From NCBI GenBank assembly GCA_021849435.1, contig JAJZSX010000116.1, positions 1 to 7,303 of the forward strand: DNA of 7,303 nt, read 5' to 3'. The DNA comes from Actinomycetes bacterium. GTDB taxonomy: Bacteria; Actinomycetota; Acidimicrobiia; Acidimicrobiales; RAAP-2. Of the stretch, positions 1 through 6,855 are shown piece after piece (within the stretch, counting starts at the first letter, position 1; the number at the start of each line of letters is the position of its first letter). The notes under the pieces are model-generated. The model was not told where the DNA came from, did not search any database, and saw only the letters and a list, made by a program, of their open reading frames with translations. A program made the position numbers and the translations under genes.

Positions 1-2
1 TT

Positions 3-293
3 GTCGTCGCGGCAACCCAGAAGCCCAGTCACGAAATCGTTCCGACGTGGATCCGTGACCTGTTCTCGTATCGACTGGCGATGCGCTGCACGAATCCGGA
101 CGCGTCAGACACGATCCTTGGCCAAGGCTGGGCGAGTCAGGGTTACAACGCCGCCACCATCGACTCGGCGAAGCGAGGCGTCGGGCTGCTTCTCGCCGAA
201 GGTGGCGTACCGCGACTCGTGCGCGTGCCATATCTCGATGACAACCAGATCGATCAGATCGCACAACGCGCCTGTCGACTCCGCGCATCATGA
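3..293 (+). CDS. FtsK/SpoIIIE-type DNA translocase, C-terminal part (partial)
   Basis: This frame is open from the window edge and gives the last 96 residues of a larger protein whose start lies upstream. It begins VVAATQKPS, matching the ATQ(K/R)P segment of FtsK/SpoIIIE motor domains. It continues through FSYRLAMRC, a segment SDTILGQGW, and a terminal GGVPRLVRVPYLDD, all typical of the end of the FtsK ATPase domain. These hexameric ATPases pump double-stranded DNA; in AICEs one FtsK-like protein (TraSA/TraB type) is the main conjugation protein. The Walker A and B motifs would lie upstream and cannot be checked. Its TGA overlaps the next gene's ATG as ATGA, which argues for the mobile-element version rather than chromosomal cell-division FtsK. 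Confidence 0.85.
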   Translation, partial: VVAATQKPSHEIVPTWIRDLFSYRLAMRCTNPDASDTILGQGWASQGYNAATIDSAKRGVGLLLAEGGVPRLVRVPYLDDNQIDQIAQRACRLRAS

Positions 294-1537
294 ACCCAGA
301 CGACCGGAATCGAATACTGCGCGAGGTCACCATGGCGGGTTCGTGTACACACCCGGTGCGACTGCGAGGTGAGGTGGTCAATCTCACCACGGGGGAAGCC
401 TTCGAACGACGGCTCAAGGTCGCGTGCAAAGACCGTCGATCATCGGTCTGTCCAGCGTGTTCCGAACGGTACGAGACCGACGCGTGGATCATCGCTGCCA
501 GTGGACTTAACGGTGGGAAGGGCGTACCTGAGTCAGTTGCGACGCTCCCGAGGTTGTTCGTCACCGTTACTGCTCCGTCGTTTGGAGCGGTGCACACCAT
601 CAACGATCGTGGAGTGTGCGTGGCCGACAGCAAAAGCACTCAATGCGCCCACGGTGTGACCACACGATGTTCAATACGACATTGCGTCGATGACCCCGAG
701 CTCGGTCATCCGCTCTGCGACCAGTGTTTCGATGCAGTGGGCGCCGTATTGTGGAACGCCCACGCCTCTCGTCTGTGGAGCCTCACCGTTCAACAGGCGC
801 GCCGCAACCTGGCAGCAGAGAGTGGGCTCAGCCAACGACAAGCCCGAACTCGAGTGACGTTTCACTACCTCAAGGTCGTTGAGCTCCAACGTCGTGGACT
901 CGTGCACTTTCACGCGCTGGTCCGACTCGATGAACGTGACGGATCTCTGGGCGTGGGGACAGAGGAACTGGCGCGAGCGATCCGCAACGCAATATCCAAT
1001 GTCGTGCTCGAAGACGGGGGTCTGGAGTATCGATGGGGTCGTTTCGTCGACGTCCAGGACCTCGGCCTCTCGGGACAGGACGTCCGTGGCGTCGCAACGT
1101 ACTTGGCGAAGTACGTGACAAAGACCGCAGCAGGATCACTCGAATTGGCGTTTCGGTTTCGATCTCGCCGACAGATCCGTCAAGTCGTCGACGATCCACA
1201 CCTTCGTCGACTCGCATTGACAGCGTGGGACTTGAGCGGCGAACCCGAGTGCCAGAAACTCGCATTGCGCCGTCACGCCCACACACTCGGCTATCGCGGT
1301 CACTTCATCACGAAGTCCCGCGCGTACTCGACGACCTTCGGTGCACTTCGTGAAGCCCGCGCCGCGTTCATGGCACCGGGACCCGACGACGACGGCCATG
1401 AGTCCACGTACATCTACGACGGCCGGGGCTACGACGATGAGCGGTCATCCGAGCTGGCTGACGTATTGGCTCGACTGGACCGACAACGACGCATTGAGAC
1501 CCGTAAGGGAGTAAAGGAGAGTCATGACGATGATTAG
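290..1537 (+). CDS. RepSA-like rolling-circle replication initiator
   Basis: This is a 415-residue protein with rolling-circle initiator motifs in order. Motif I-like RLFVTVTAPSFGAVH is at 88-102. A metal-binding HUH-type motif, VHFHAL, has H206 and H208. YLAKYVTK at 271-278 carries the YxxKY catalytic tyrosine candidates Y271 and Y275. Paired cysteines (C54/C57, C143/C146, with C46, C119, C127, C132) suggest a zinc-binding segment between the N-terminus and the catalytic core. The early CTHPVRLRG fits RepSA-type proteins. In this family the protein nicks the origin and covalently holds the 5' end to start replication of the excised circle. The start at 290 overlaps the upstream stop (ATGA) but lacks a Shine-Dalgarno site. 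ATG 332 has GAGG five bases upstream and is an alternative that leaves all motifs intact. The acidic tail ends in SHDDD. Confidence 0.87.
   Translation: MNPDDRNRILREVTMAGSCTHPVRLRGEVVNLTTGEAFERRLKVACKDRRSSVCPACSERYETDAWIIAASGLNGGKGVPESVATLPRLFVTVTAPSFGAVHTINDRGVCVADSKSTQCAHGVTTRCSIRHCVDDPELGHPLCDQCFDAVGAVLWNAHASRLWSLTVQQARRNLAAESGLSQRQARTRVTFHYLKVVELQRRGLVHFHALVRLDERDGSLGVGTEELARAIRNAISNVVLEDGGLEYRWGRFVDVQDLGLSGQDVRGVATYLAKYVTKTAAGSLELAFRFRSRRQIRQVVDDPHLRRLALTAWDLSGEPECQKLALRRHAHTLGYRGHFITKSRAYSTTFGALREARAAFMAPGPDDDGHESTYIYDGRGYDDERSSELADVLARLDRQRRIETRKGVKESHDDD
1514..1520 (+). promoter_or_regulatory. Ribosome binding site of the excisionase gene
   Basis: AAAGGAGA lies inside the last codons of the initiator gene. 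GGAG (1516-1519) is 4 bases from ATG 1524 and 10 bases from ATG 1530. Spacing does not choose clearly between the two starts, which differ by only two residues. Confidence 0.6.
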
Positions 1538-1742
1538 GAACCACGCCGGAACGTCGAGTGACGTTTTGCTGGACGTGCCGAGCGCGGCCGAGCGTCTTGG
1601 CTGCACACCTCGCTACGTACGCCGTCTCGTCATGGAGCGTCGTATCCCATTCGTGAAACTCGGCGGCAGCAAAGTTCGTTTCTCGGCGCTCGAGCTCGAA
1701 CAGTGGATCGACACTCAGCGCGTCGAGCCATCCACCAAGTAA
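1524..1742 (+). CDS. Excisionase-like small HTH protein
   Basis: This 72-residue protein has the excisionase/MerR-type winged helix-turn-helix pattern. LLDVPSAAERLGCTPRYVRR (15-34) forms the helix-turn-helix. RRIPFVKLGGSKVRF (39-53) forms the wing, with the characteristic G-x-x-x-R-F. LELEQWI (57-63) is the closing helix. Such proteins bind near att sites and bias the tyrosine integrase toward excision. Its start lies 14 bp inside the end of the initiator gene, so it is probably co-translated with it, and the integrase follows 85 bp later on the same strand. That context supports an Xis role over a stand-alone BldC-like regulator. No other domain is present. Length is normal for the family. 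Confidence 0.82.
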   Translation: MTMIRNHAGTSSDVLLDVPSAAERLGCTPRYVRRLVMERRIPFVKLGGSKVRFSALELEQWIDTQRVEPSTK

Positions 1743-1827
1743 CATTAGATTCTTTCATATTCCCTGTTCAAACCTCCTGCGACCGTTGTGAGTAGCGTCG
1801 AAATTCGGCGTCGATGGGAGGTTGTCC
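1743..1827 (+). promoter_or_regulatory. Xis-int gap with AT-rich patch, imperfect palindrome and int RBS
   Basis: The 85-bp gap starts with an AT-rich patch (about 1741-1765) containing CATATT, a weak -10-like hexamer. An imperfect palindrome, CGTCGAA-A-TTCGGCG (1796-1810, one mismatch), lies just before GGGAGG (1816-1821), the ribosome binding site for the integrase. This separation from the coupled operon suggests independent control of int. The palindrome could be an operator or an mRNA hairpin near the binding site; neither is proven. Confidence 0.4.
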
Positions 1828-2916
1828 ATGTCGTCGCGTCGTCACTTCGGAACGGTTCGCAAGCGCCCTTCTGGGATGTGGCAAGCCGTCTACCGAGAAG
1901 ATGGCAAATTGCGATCAGCTGGTGTGTTCAAGCAGAAGGCCGACGCGCTCGCTCGCCTCTCCGAGATCGAAGCCGACATGAGGCGGGGGAGTTGGGTCGA
2001 CCCTCGAGCTGGGGAGATCAGTGTCAGTCGGTACGCCGCAGAATGGCTCGAACGTCGCACTGGTCTCGCGATTCGAACGCAAGAGCTCTACGCGTACTTG
2101 CTCCAGAAGCACATCAACCCGGAACTCGGCGATCTCTCGTTGGTCACACTTTCACCTTCGAAGATACGACAGTGGAATTCGGATCTTGCCAAGGAGCACC
2201 CGAGTACCGCTGCGAAGGCATATCGACTGTTGTCAACGATCATGAAGACCGCCGTGATTGATGGAGTGATCGTCTCGAGCCCCTGTCGTGTGGTTGGCGC
2301 GAGTACCGAGCACGCCGAGGAGCGACCGCTCGCCACAGTGTCGGACATTCGCACGCTGACCGACGCCATGCCGGATCGGCTCAAAGCAGTGGTGCCGTTG
2401 GCAGTGTGGTGCCAACTTCGACGTGGCGAAATCCTCGGACTTCGACGATCCGACATCGACTTTGATAACGGCGTGCTTCACATCGAACGGAGCCGAACGT
2501 TCTCGCGTAACGGGACATCCATCGTGAAGACGCCAAAGACCCGCTCGGGCCGCCGTGTGATCGCTGTACCCGAAATGGTAATTGACGTTCTAACGACACA
2601 CCTAGATCAGTTCGTGTCACCGAGTGACGACGCAATCCTCTTCACTTCATCGAGTGGATTACCGGTGACCGCTGCTGCACTCCAACGAGCGTGGACCAAG
2701 GCCCGCGTTCGTGCCGGACGCCCAGATCTTCATCTTCACGACCTTCGTCATACAGGTCTTACGTTGGCCGCAGCCACGGGGGCTACTACCGCGGAACTCA
2801 TGCATCGTGCCGGTCACGCATCTCCGGACGCAGCACTGCGTTACCAGCATGCGACGCGTCATCGTGATCAGGTGATCGCCAAAGCGTTGAATCGCCTTGG
2901 TAGAGACCAGTCCTAA
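1828..2916 (+). CDS. int: Tyrosine recombinase (integrase)
   Basis: This 362-residue site-specific recombinase shows all expected catalytic positions. R198 lies in QLRRGEILGLR, K237 in TPKTRSGRR, H304 and R307 in HDLRHT, H330 in RAGH, and the nucleophile is Y339 in ALRYQH. The N-terminal part (about 1-60) has the basic, aromatic pattern of an arm-binding domain (FGTVRKRPSGMWQAVYR). Residues 64-150 are the SAM-like core-binding domain. Length is standard for phage and AICE integrases. I place the start at ATG 1828, which has GGGAGG six bases upstream; an in-frame TTG at 1822 abuts that site and is unlikely. It would cut and join DNA at the att site, here perhaps the tRNA-Gly fragment at the window's right end. 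The target link is inferred, because no att core lies next to the gene. Confidence 0.93.
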   Translation: MSSRRHFGTVRKRPSGMWQAVYREDGKLRSAGVFKQKADALARLSEIEADMRRGSWVDPRAGEISVSRYAAEWLERRTGLAIRTQELYAYLLQKHINPELGDLSLVTLSPSKIRQWNSDLAKEHPSTAAKAYRLLSTIMKTAVIDGVIVSSPCRVVGASTEHAEERPLATVSDIRTLTDAMPDRLKAVVPLAVWCQLRRGEILGLRRSDIDFDNGVLHIERSRTFSRNGTSIVKTPKTRSGRRVIAVPEMVIDVLTTHLDQFVSPSDDAILFTSSSGLPVTAAALQRAWTKARVRAGRPDLHLHDLRHTGLTLAAATGATTAELMHRAGHASPDAALRYQHATRHRDQVIAKALNRLGRDQS

Positions 2917-2931
2917 TTCAGTGCGAGCATT

Positions 2932-2951
2932 CCCTTCGAAAGATGGAAGGG
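2932..2951 (+). terminator. Hairpin after the integrase gene
   Basis: CCCTTC (2932-2937) pairs perfectly with GAAGGG (2946-2951) across an 8-base loop, 15 bases after the integrase stop. There is no U-tract, which is common in high-GC actinobacteria, so termination is plausible rather than certain. It separates the integrase from the cargo gene downstream. Confidence 0.5.
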
Positions 2952-3045
2952 CCTGCCCCCAGTTCCCCTGTCACCGGTTGCGAACATCGTGCCGCGTTCG
3001 TCCCGGCGAACGCCCGCTCGAACTATCGGGGCAGTGGTGAAACAC

Positions 3046-3906
3046 ATGCCTGAAATACTGGTTTTCGTGGTAGCTCGAGACCCTCAAGAACAGGTTTCTC
3101 ACGTAAGTCGAAAGGCGGATATAGAGCGGCTTGCTGGGCGCTGTCTAGAGTTTGCGCTCGGTCCGATGTTTGAGTTTCGTCATACGGGAGATGAATCGGA
3201 CAAGGTCGACGGGTATCTTCTGAAGGAGGGCCACGCCGTTATTGCCGTTGAAGTAACAGAGGCGGCCAGCAAAGTTCTTCGCGAATTCAACGCAGCCATC
3301 GAAAACGACCCATCTGGTCTTGTTGTGTCACTGCGACCTGGCAGCGGTAAGTGGTTCGCACTCCTCGATCCTTCAACTCGATTGAGAGATCAAGGACCCC
3401 AAGAGTGGCAGGAGGTTACTGATCTTCTCCTTCAGGATGACATTCCGAGCTATGCAAAGAATTGGTATCCAGGTGCTCCCCGACTCAATGAGATGACCGA
3501 TCGCCTTGGGATCGAGAGCATGAAACGCTTCGACATAGACGGAGGAGAAATACATCGAGTCTCGGCGCCACTGGGCGGTTTCTTTATCAGTACGTCGTTG
3601 GATGCTTTGGCCGAAGAAACTGCACAGATGCTCAACGAATCACGCATGGTGGACAAGATTGAGCGCCTAGTGGGTCGGGCGGGCGGCTTAGAAGCTCATC
3701 TCGTGGTCGTGAGCGCCGAAGGACTCTCAGTCGGTACGCGATTCGCCCTCGCCTCAGTGGGCCCTTGGGATTTCCCGCCCGCGGTGCAACTGAAACTTCC
3801 GCCGGGATTGGCGTGCGTTTGGTTGATTCAACCGGAGGGCTTGGCATTGGCCTTCTCGGCCACTCAAGGCTGGTTCCAATATGACCTTCGAGACATGCAC
3901 GGGTAA
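3046..3906 (+). CDS. Hypothetical protein, possibly degenerate nuclease-like fold
   Basis: I do not recognise this 286-residue protein. No signal peptide or membrane segment is visible. Near the N-terminus, KVDGYLLKEGHAVIAVEVTE has an acidic residue before a strand (D55) and E69-V-T71. This is reminiscent of the D...(E)xK core of restriction-endonuclease-like folds, but the usual lysine is a threonine, so activity is doubtful. A second region (about 215-285) alternates hydrophobic strands with tryptophans (GPWDF, ACVWLI, GWFQYD). The start is uncertain: I choose ATG 3046 because a 19-residue upstream extension (GTG 2989) is basic and unlike the rest, but neither start has a good Shine-Dalgarno site. 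GC looks lower than in neighbours, suggesting separate acquisition. It converges with the nucleotidyltransferase gene. Confidence 0.68.
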   Translation: MPEILVFVVARDPQEQVSHVSRKADIERLAGRCLEFALGPMFEFRHTGDESDKVDGYLLKEGHAVIAVEVTEAASKVLREFNAAIENDPSGLVVSLRPGSGKWFALLDPSTRLRDQGPQEWQEVTDLLLQDDIPSYAKNWYPGAPRLNEMTDRLGIESMKRFDIDGGEIHRVSAPLGGFFISTSLDALAEETAQMLNESRMVDKIERLVGRAGGLEAHLVVVSAEGLSVGTRFALASVGPWDFPPAVQLKLPPGLACVWLIQPEGLALAFSATQGWFQYDLRDMHG

Positions 3907-4069
3907 GTGCTCGTCTCCCGCTGGCTTCGTAATGGCACGAAAATCCTTGTGTTTTAGACGAGAAGAGTGCACGATCTGATCTGGTGGGAAGCGACCCGAT
4001 TCGAATGGACGTTCTCGAGATGGGAGGTAGCCGCACTCTGTTACGACGAAGAGTCATATTTCCTGTCGA
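3907..4069. other. Gap between convergent genes with long-loop inverted repeat
   Basis: This is the 163-bp space between two genes that face each other. CTCGTCT (3910-3916) and AGACGAG (3956-3962) are perfect inverted repeats separated by 39 bases, with TTTT just before the second arm. They could form part of a bidirectional terminator, although the loop is long. No gene is supported here. Confidence 0.3.
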
Positions 4070-4783
4070 TCACTCGGCGTGTGTTGCTCCATAGCCCTCG
4101 GTTAGTGGTCCACCCGCGAGTGCGAGAACGTCAAGCACCACGTCGCGCAGGTGATCTTTTTCGCCCTTGACGACGAACTCGCGAAAGTTCCGTGCCAGTT
4201 GTGCAGCCAGGTCGCTGTCTGCCTCGTTGAGTTGACGCACCATCCACTTCCCAGTTCCCCGCCAGCGGCGTTGGCTCGCGAGCGCCAAGCCACCGGCTCG
4301 ATGGATGAGTTGTGCCGCAATGAACACGAGTTCGTCGGGATCACTGGCACCGTCGAAGTCATCGAGGAGATCGGTCAAGTGGTACCGACGCTCATCGATC
4401 TGCTCCGCAGAGAGCGCGGGGGGTCCGGCGTCGATGAGTGCGTGAGCCTCGAACTGTATGGAGTCGGCGAGACCGGCTACGTCGCGCAATACGTAGCCCG
4501 TGCACATCCGCGCCAGCGTGCAACGCTGGTCCTTCGCATCCAATGTGAAGAAGTGGCGAAGCGAATCGCGCGTGTGGACGAAGAGCTCGACCACCCAGCC
4601 ATGTGCTGTGATCGTTTGGCGATACGGGGTTGGTGGACCATCGAGGACGACCACGATATCGAGGTCAGAGGTAGGCGTTCGCGCTGCCGAGAGGACCCCG
4701 CTGGCCAGAAAGGCGGTAAGGCACTGAGGAAAATGCTCGTCGATGACCCGGTTCGCAGCTTCCACAGGCTCGATAGTGGTCAT
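4070..4783 (-). CDS. Nucleotidyltransferase-domain protein
   Basis: This 237-residue protein begins with a minimal nucleotidyltransferase fold. SGVLSAARTPTSDLDIVVVL (28-47) gives the SDxD catalytic pair D40 and D42. E66 in WVVELFVH is a likely third metal ligand. The usual GS at the start of the motif reads SG here. The C-terminal half is helical (DLLDDFDG at 138-145, then GTGKWMVRQL at 176-185), as in many actinobacterial proteins annotated only as nucleotidyltransferase-domain. Relatives of the fold include aminoglycoside and lincosamide nucleotidyltransferases and MNT toxin-antitoxin proteins; I cannot assign a substrate. It lies 317 bp downstream of the ABC-F gene on the same strand but has its own probable promoter. 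No Shine-Dalgarno site precedes the ATG, which fits a leaderless mRNA. Confidence 0.83.
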   Translation of the reverse strand: MTTIEPVEAANRVIDEHFPQCLTAFLASGVLSAARTPTSDLDIVVVLDGPPTPYRQTITAHGWVVELFVHTRDSLRHFFTLDAKDQRCTLARMCTGYVLRDVAGLADSIQFEAHALIDAGPPALSAEQIDERRYHLTDLLDDFDGASDPDELVFIAAQLIHRAGGLALASQRRWRGTGKWMVRQLNEADSDLAAQLARNFREFVVKGEKDHLRDVVLDVLALAGGPLTEGYGATHAE

Positions 4784-4788
4784 GGCAA

Positions 4789-4794
4789 ATTGTA
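4789..4794 (-). promoter_or_regulatory. -10 element for a leaderless nucleotidyltransferase mRNA
   Basis: On the minus strand TACAAT (5 of 6 match to TATAAT) is followed by TTGCC and then the ATG. This puts the expected transcription start at or next to the start codon. The gene has no Shine-Dalgarno sequence. The -35 region is poor: TTCAAG lies at roughly the right distance. Leaderless mRNAs are common in actinobacteria. Confidence 0.55.
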
Positions 4795-5100
4795 CGTATT
4801 CAACTGCGTCTTGAAGTGAGACGGCACCAAGTAGGCAGCGAGGATCGTGCTATCCCCTCAAACGCTCGTAGCCATTCGATCGATGGCCGTTTACGACTCT
4901 AAGAATTTCCGCTTGCGGGGCTGATTGAAGGCTTGTCCATACCAGTCCATTTCCTAGATTCGAGGGCTGCGGAAGACTTGAACCGACGTGATGGGAGAAG
5001 TCTCACACCGACGGCGAGTGCACTTCGGAAAAGAGTGGCACGAGGCGAGCACGACCTGAGGTCCACTGTTCCTTCCGGATCGAAAAGGTTGCGTGCGGAC
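4795..5100. other. Gap between ABC-F and nucleotidyltransferase genes
   Basis: No convincing gene lies in this stretch; the open frames that cross it have no family features and run into the ABC-F gene antisense. The one structure I see is an imperfect palindrome, GCCAT...ATGGC (4871-4887), with a 5-bp stem plus one wobble pair. It lies about 80 bp upstream of the nucleotidyltransferase promoter and about 215 bp beyond the ABC-F stop. It could be an operator or a weak terminator. Confidence 0.3.
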
Positions 5101-6783
5101 TCATCGGTCGAGCGTTCCGCCGCCGTGCTCGAACGCACTTCCGTTTTGCATCTCAATCGTTCGTGTGATCGCGACAGCGTTGAGGAGGTGGCGATCATGT
5201 GAGACCAGCAATAGTGTTCCGGCGAAGTTCATCAACGCGCTCTCTAGTTGTTCGATCGCTGGCAGGTCGAGATGGTTGGTTGGCTCGTCGAGTACAAGGA
5301 AGTTGACGCCGCGTCCCTGAAATATCGCCAACTCCGCTCGCGTTCGCTCGCCGGGAGAGAGCAGTCGCGTGGGTCGATTGACATCGGCTGCGTTCAGCCC
5401 GAACTTAGCCAGTAGCGATCGTGTCTCAGACTTGGGCAGGCCGCAGACGTCGCCCACGTACCGCGCTACGTCGTGGTCTCCGCTGAGGGCCCGACGATCC
5501 TGGCCGAGAACTCCCGTAACGACGCTTGGCCCGACCCACCGCACACCATCCGTTAGTGCCAGGCTTCCGAGTAGCGCACCGACCAGGGTCGATTTTCCCG
5601 AACCATTGGATCCGGTCAGCGCGACCCTCTCGCCCCAGCCAATTTCGAGGTCGAGTGGACCGAGTCGAAATGCCGCGCGTTCAACGACCGCGTCGCTGAG
5701 CTTTACTACGACGGCGCCTGCTCGCGTGGTCTCGTCGATTGAGAACTGCAGGTTCCACCCTTCGAATGGTTTCTCGACGACTGGGAGACTGTCGAGTTGG
5801 TGCTCGATTTGACGGGCCCGGTGGGCCTGATTCTCGGTCCGGTTGATCCGGAAATCTCGCTGGGCCTTGTCGTGGTCACGGGGGTTCTTCAGCTCCTTGC
5901 GGACCCCGTCGTTGGCCCACTGGCGCTTTCTGATGGCACTTGTGGTGAGAATCTGGCGACGTTCCCGGTACTCCTCGAACGCTTCGCGAGCGAGGCGTTG
6001 CGTGTTTAAGCGCTCGGCCACGTAGCCGGACCAACCGCCGCGGAACTCGTGCGCCGTGTGACTGTGCTCGTCGAGCTCGAGCACGCTGTCTACCGTTCGT
6101 TCGAGGAATGAGCGGTCGTGCGAGACGATGACGATCCCGCCAGTGCGTGACCGAACCCACTGCTCAAGACGATCGAGGCCGGCGAAGTCCAGATCGTTGG
6201 TGGGCTCGTCGAGCAGCACGATGTCGAATCGTGAAAGTTCGATAGCGGCCAAAGCCACCTTGGCTTCCTGACCGCCCGAGAGGGACGATGTCAAGTTGTC
6301 CGCGACGGCGCCCACGCCAAGCTCGTCGAGTACTGACGCGACCCGGGCGTCGAAGCTACCGGCACCGAGTGAGTTGAATCGGGCCAGTGCTTGGTCGTAG
6401 CGGTCTTCTGCACCTGAGGAGCTCGACGCCAGTTCCGAGCTGGCATGGATTAACGCGGACTCGGCGTCAAGTACGCCGGCTCTGCGCGCTAGGTTCTCGC
6501 GCACGGTTTCGTGTGGACGCCGATCGTGCTCTTGCGCCAGGTAGCCCACGGTGGCGTGCGGTGGGACGAGGGTGAGGGATCCGCTGGCGGGAGTCTCCAG
6601 ACCGGCCAGCAACTGCAGGAAGGTTGACTTCCCTGCGCCATTGGGACCAAGGACGCCGATGCGGCTTCGGGGACCAATGCTCAGCGTGATGTCTCGCAAC
6701 ACGGTTCGTCCGTCGCGATCGCATGTCACGTGGCGTGCGACAAGCATTGCCGGGGTGTTGGGGGAGGAGTGCGGCACAGCCAT
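5101..6783 (-). CDS. ABC-F family ATPase (ribosome protection/translation factor type)
   Basis: This 560-residue protein has two ATP-binding cassettes and no membrane segments, as in ABC-F proteins. Cassette 1 has Walker A GPNGAGKST (46-54), signature LSGGQ (168-172), Walker B with LLDEPTNDLD (190-199, E193) and H222. Cassette 2 has GSNGSGKST (391-399), LSPGE (475-479), VLDEPTNHLD (497-506, E500) and H529. The basic, Arg-rich linker (about 255-335) is the region that in ABC-F proteins reaches into the ribosomal P/E-site tRNA space. Members either displace ribosome-bound antibiotics (Tlr(C), OleB, Vga, Msr groups) or act as translation factors (EttA type). Length and linker fit actinobacterial resistance-type members, but specificity cannot be read. 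The start is supported by GGAG seven bases upstream. All catalytic residues are intact. Confidence 0.92.
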   Translation of the reverse strand: MAVPHSSPNTPAMLVARHVTCDRDGRTVLRDITLSIGPRSRIGVLGPNGAGKSTFLQLLAGLETPASGSLTLVPPHATVGYLAQEHDRRPHETVRENLARRAGVLDAESALIHASSELASSSSGAEDRYDQALARFNSLGAGSFDARVASVLDELGVGAVADNLTSSLSGGQEAKVALAAIELSRFDIVLLDEPTNDLDFAGLDRLEQWVRSRTGGIVIVSHDRSFLERTVDSVLELDEHSHTAHEFRGGWSGYVAERLNTQRLAREAFEEYRERRQILTTSAIRKRQWANDGVRKELKNPRDHDKAQRDFRINRTENQAHRARQIEHQLDSLPVVEKPFEGWNLQFSIDETTRAGAVVVKLSDAVVERAAFRLGPLDLEIGWGERVALTGSNGSGKSTLVGALLGSLALTDGVRWVGPSVVTGVLGQDRRALSGDHDVARYVGDVCGLPKSETRSLLAKFGLNAADVNRPTRLLSPGERTRAELAIFQGRGVNFLVLDEPTNHLDLPAIEQLESALMNFAGTLLLVSHDRHLLNAVAITRTIEMQNGSAFEHGGGTLDR

Positions 6784-6855
6784 CTGAAATCTCCATTAAC
6801 GAGGTAAAAAGTTCGAAAGGGAAGAGTTCAGTTAGTGACGCACGTGGCGATAATA
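6784..6855 (-). promoter_or_regulatory. Promoter, leader and RBS of the ABC-F gene
   Basis: On the minus strand TATTAT (6850-6855) is a good -10 candidate, giving a leader of about 60 bases that ends in GGAG (6791-6794), seven bases before the ATG. No convincing -35 is visible. The predicted start coincides with GTG-CGT-CAC-TAA (6832-6843), a three-codon frame that could be a leaderless upstream ORF. Antibiotic-responsive ABC-F genes are often controlled by leader peptides, but no obvious attenuator hairpin is seen. Confidence 0.4.

Noticed and set aside
870..1286. 138-codon minus-strand open frame
   Set aside because: It is antisense to the replication initiator, has an Arg/Ser/Pro-rich composition typical of shadow frames in GC-rich genes, and shows no domain.
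1822..1827. TTG start two codons upstream of the integrase ATG
   Set aside because: It directly abuts the GGGAGG ribosome binding site, leaving no spacer; ATG 1828 has a normal six-base spacer.
4151..4819. 222-codon plus-strand open frame
   Set aside because: It lies antisense to the nucleotidyltransferase gene, which carries clear catalytic motifs; the plus-strand product shows none.
4960..5000. tRNA-like T-loop (GGTTCAAGT on the minus strand) in the ABC-F/nucleotidyltransferase gap
   Set aside because: The flanking bases do not form a T-stem (GTCGG against CTTCC), and no anticodon arm is found at the right distance.
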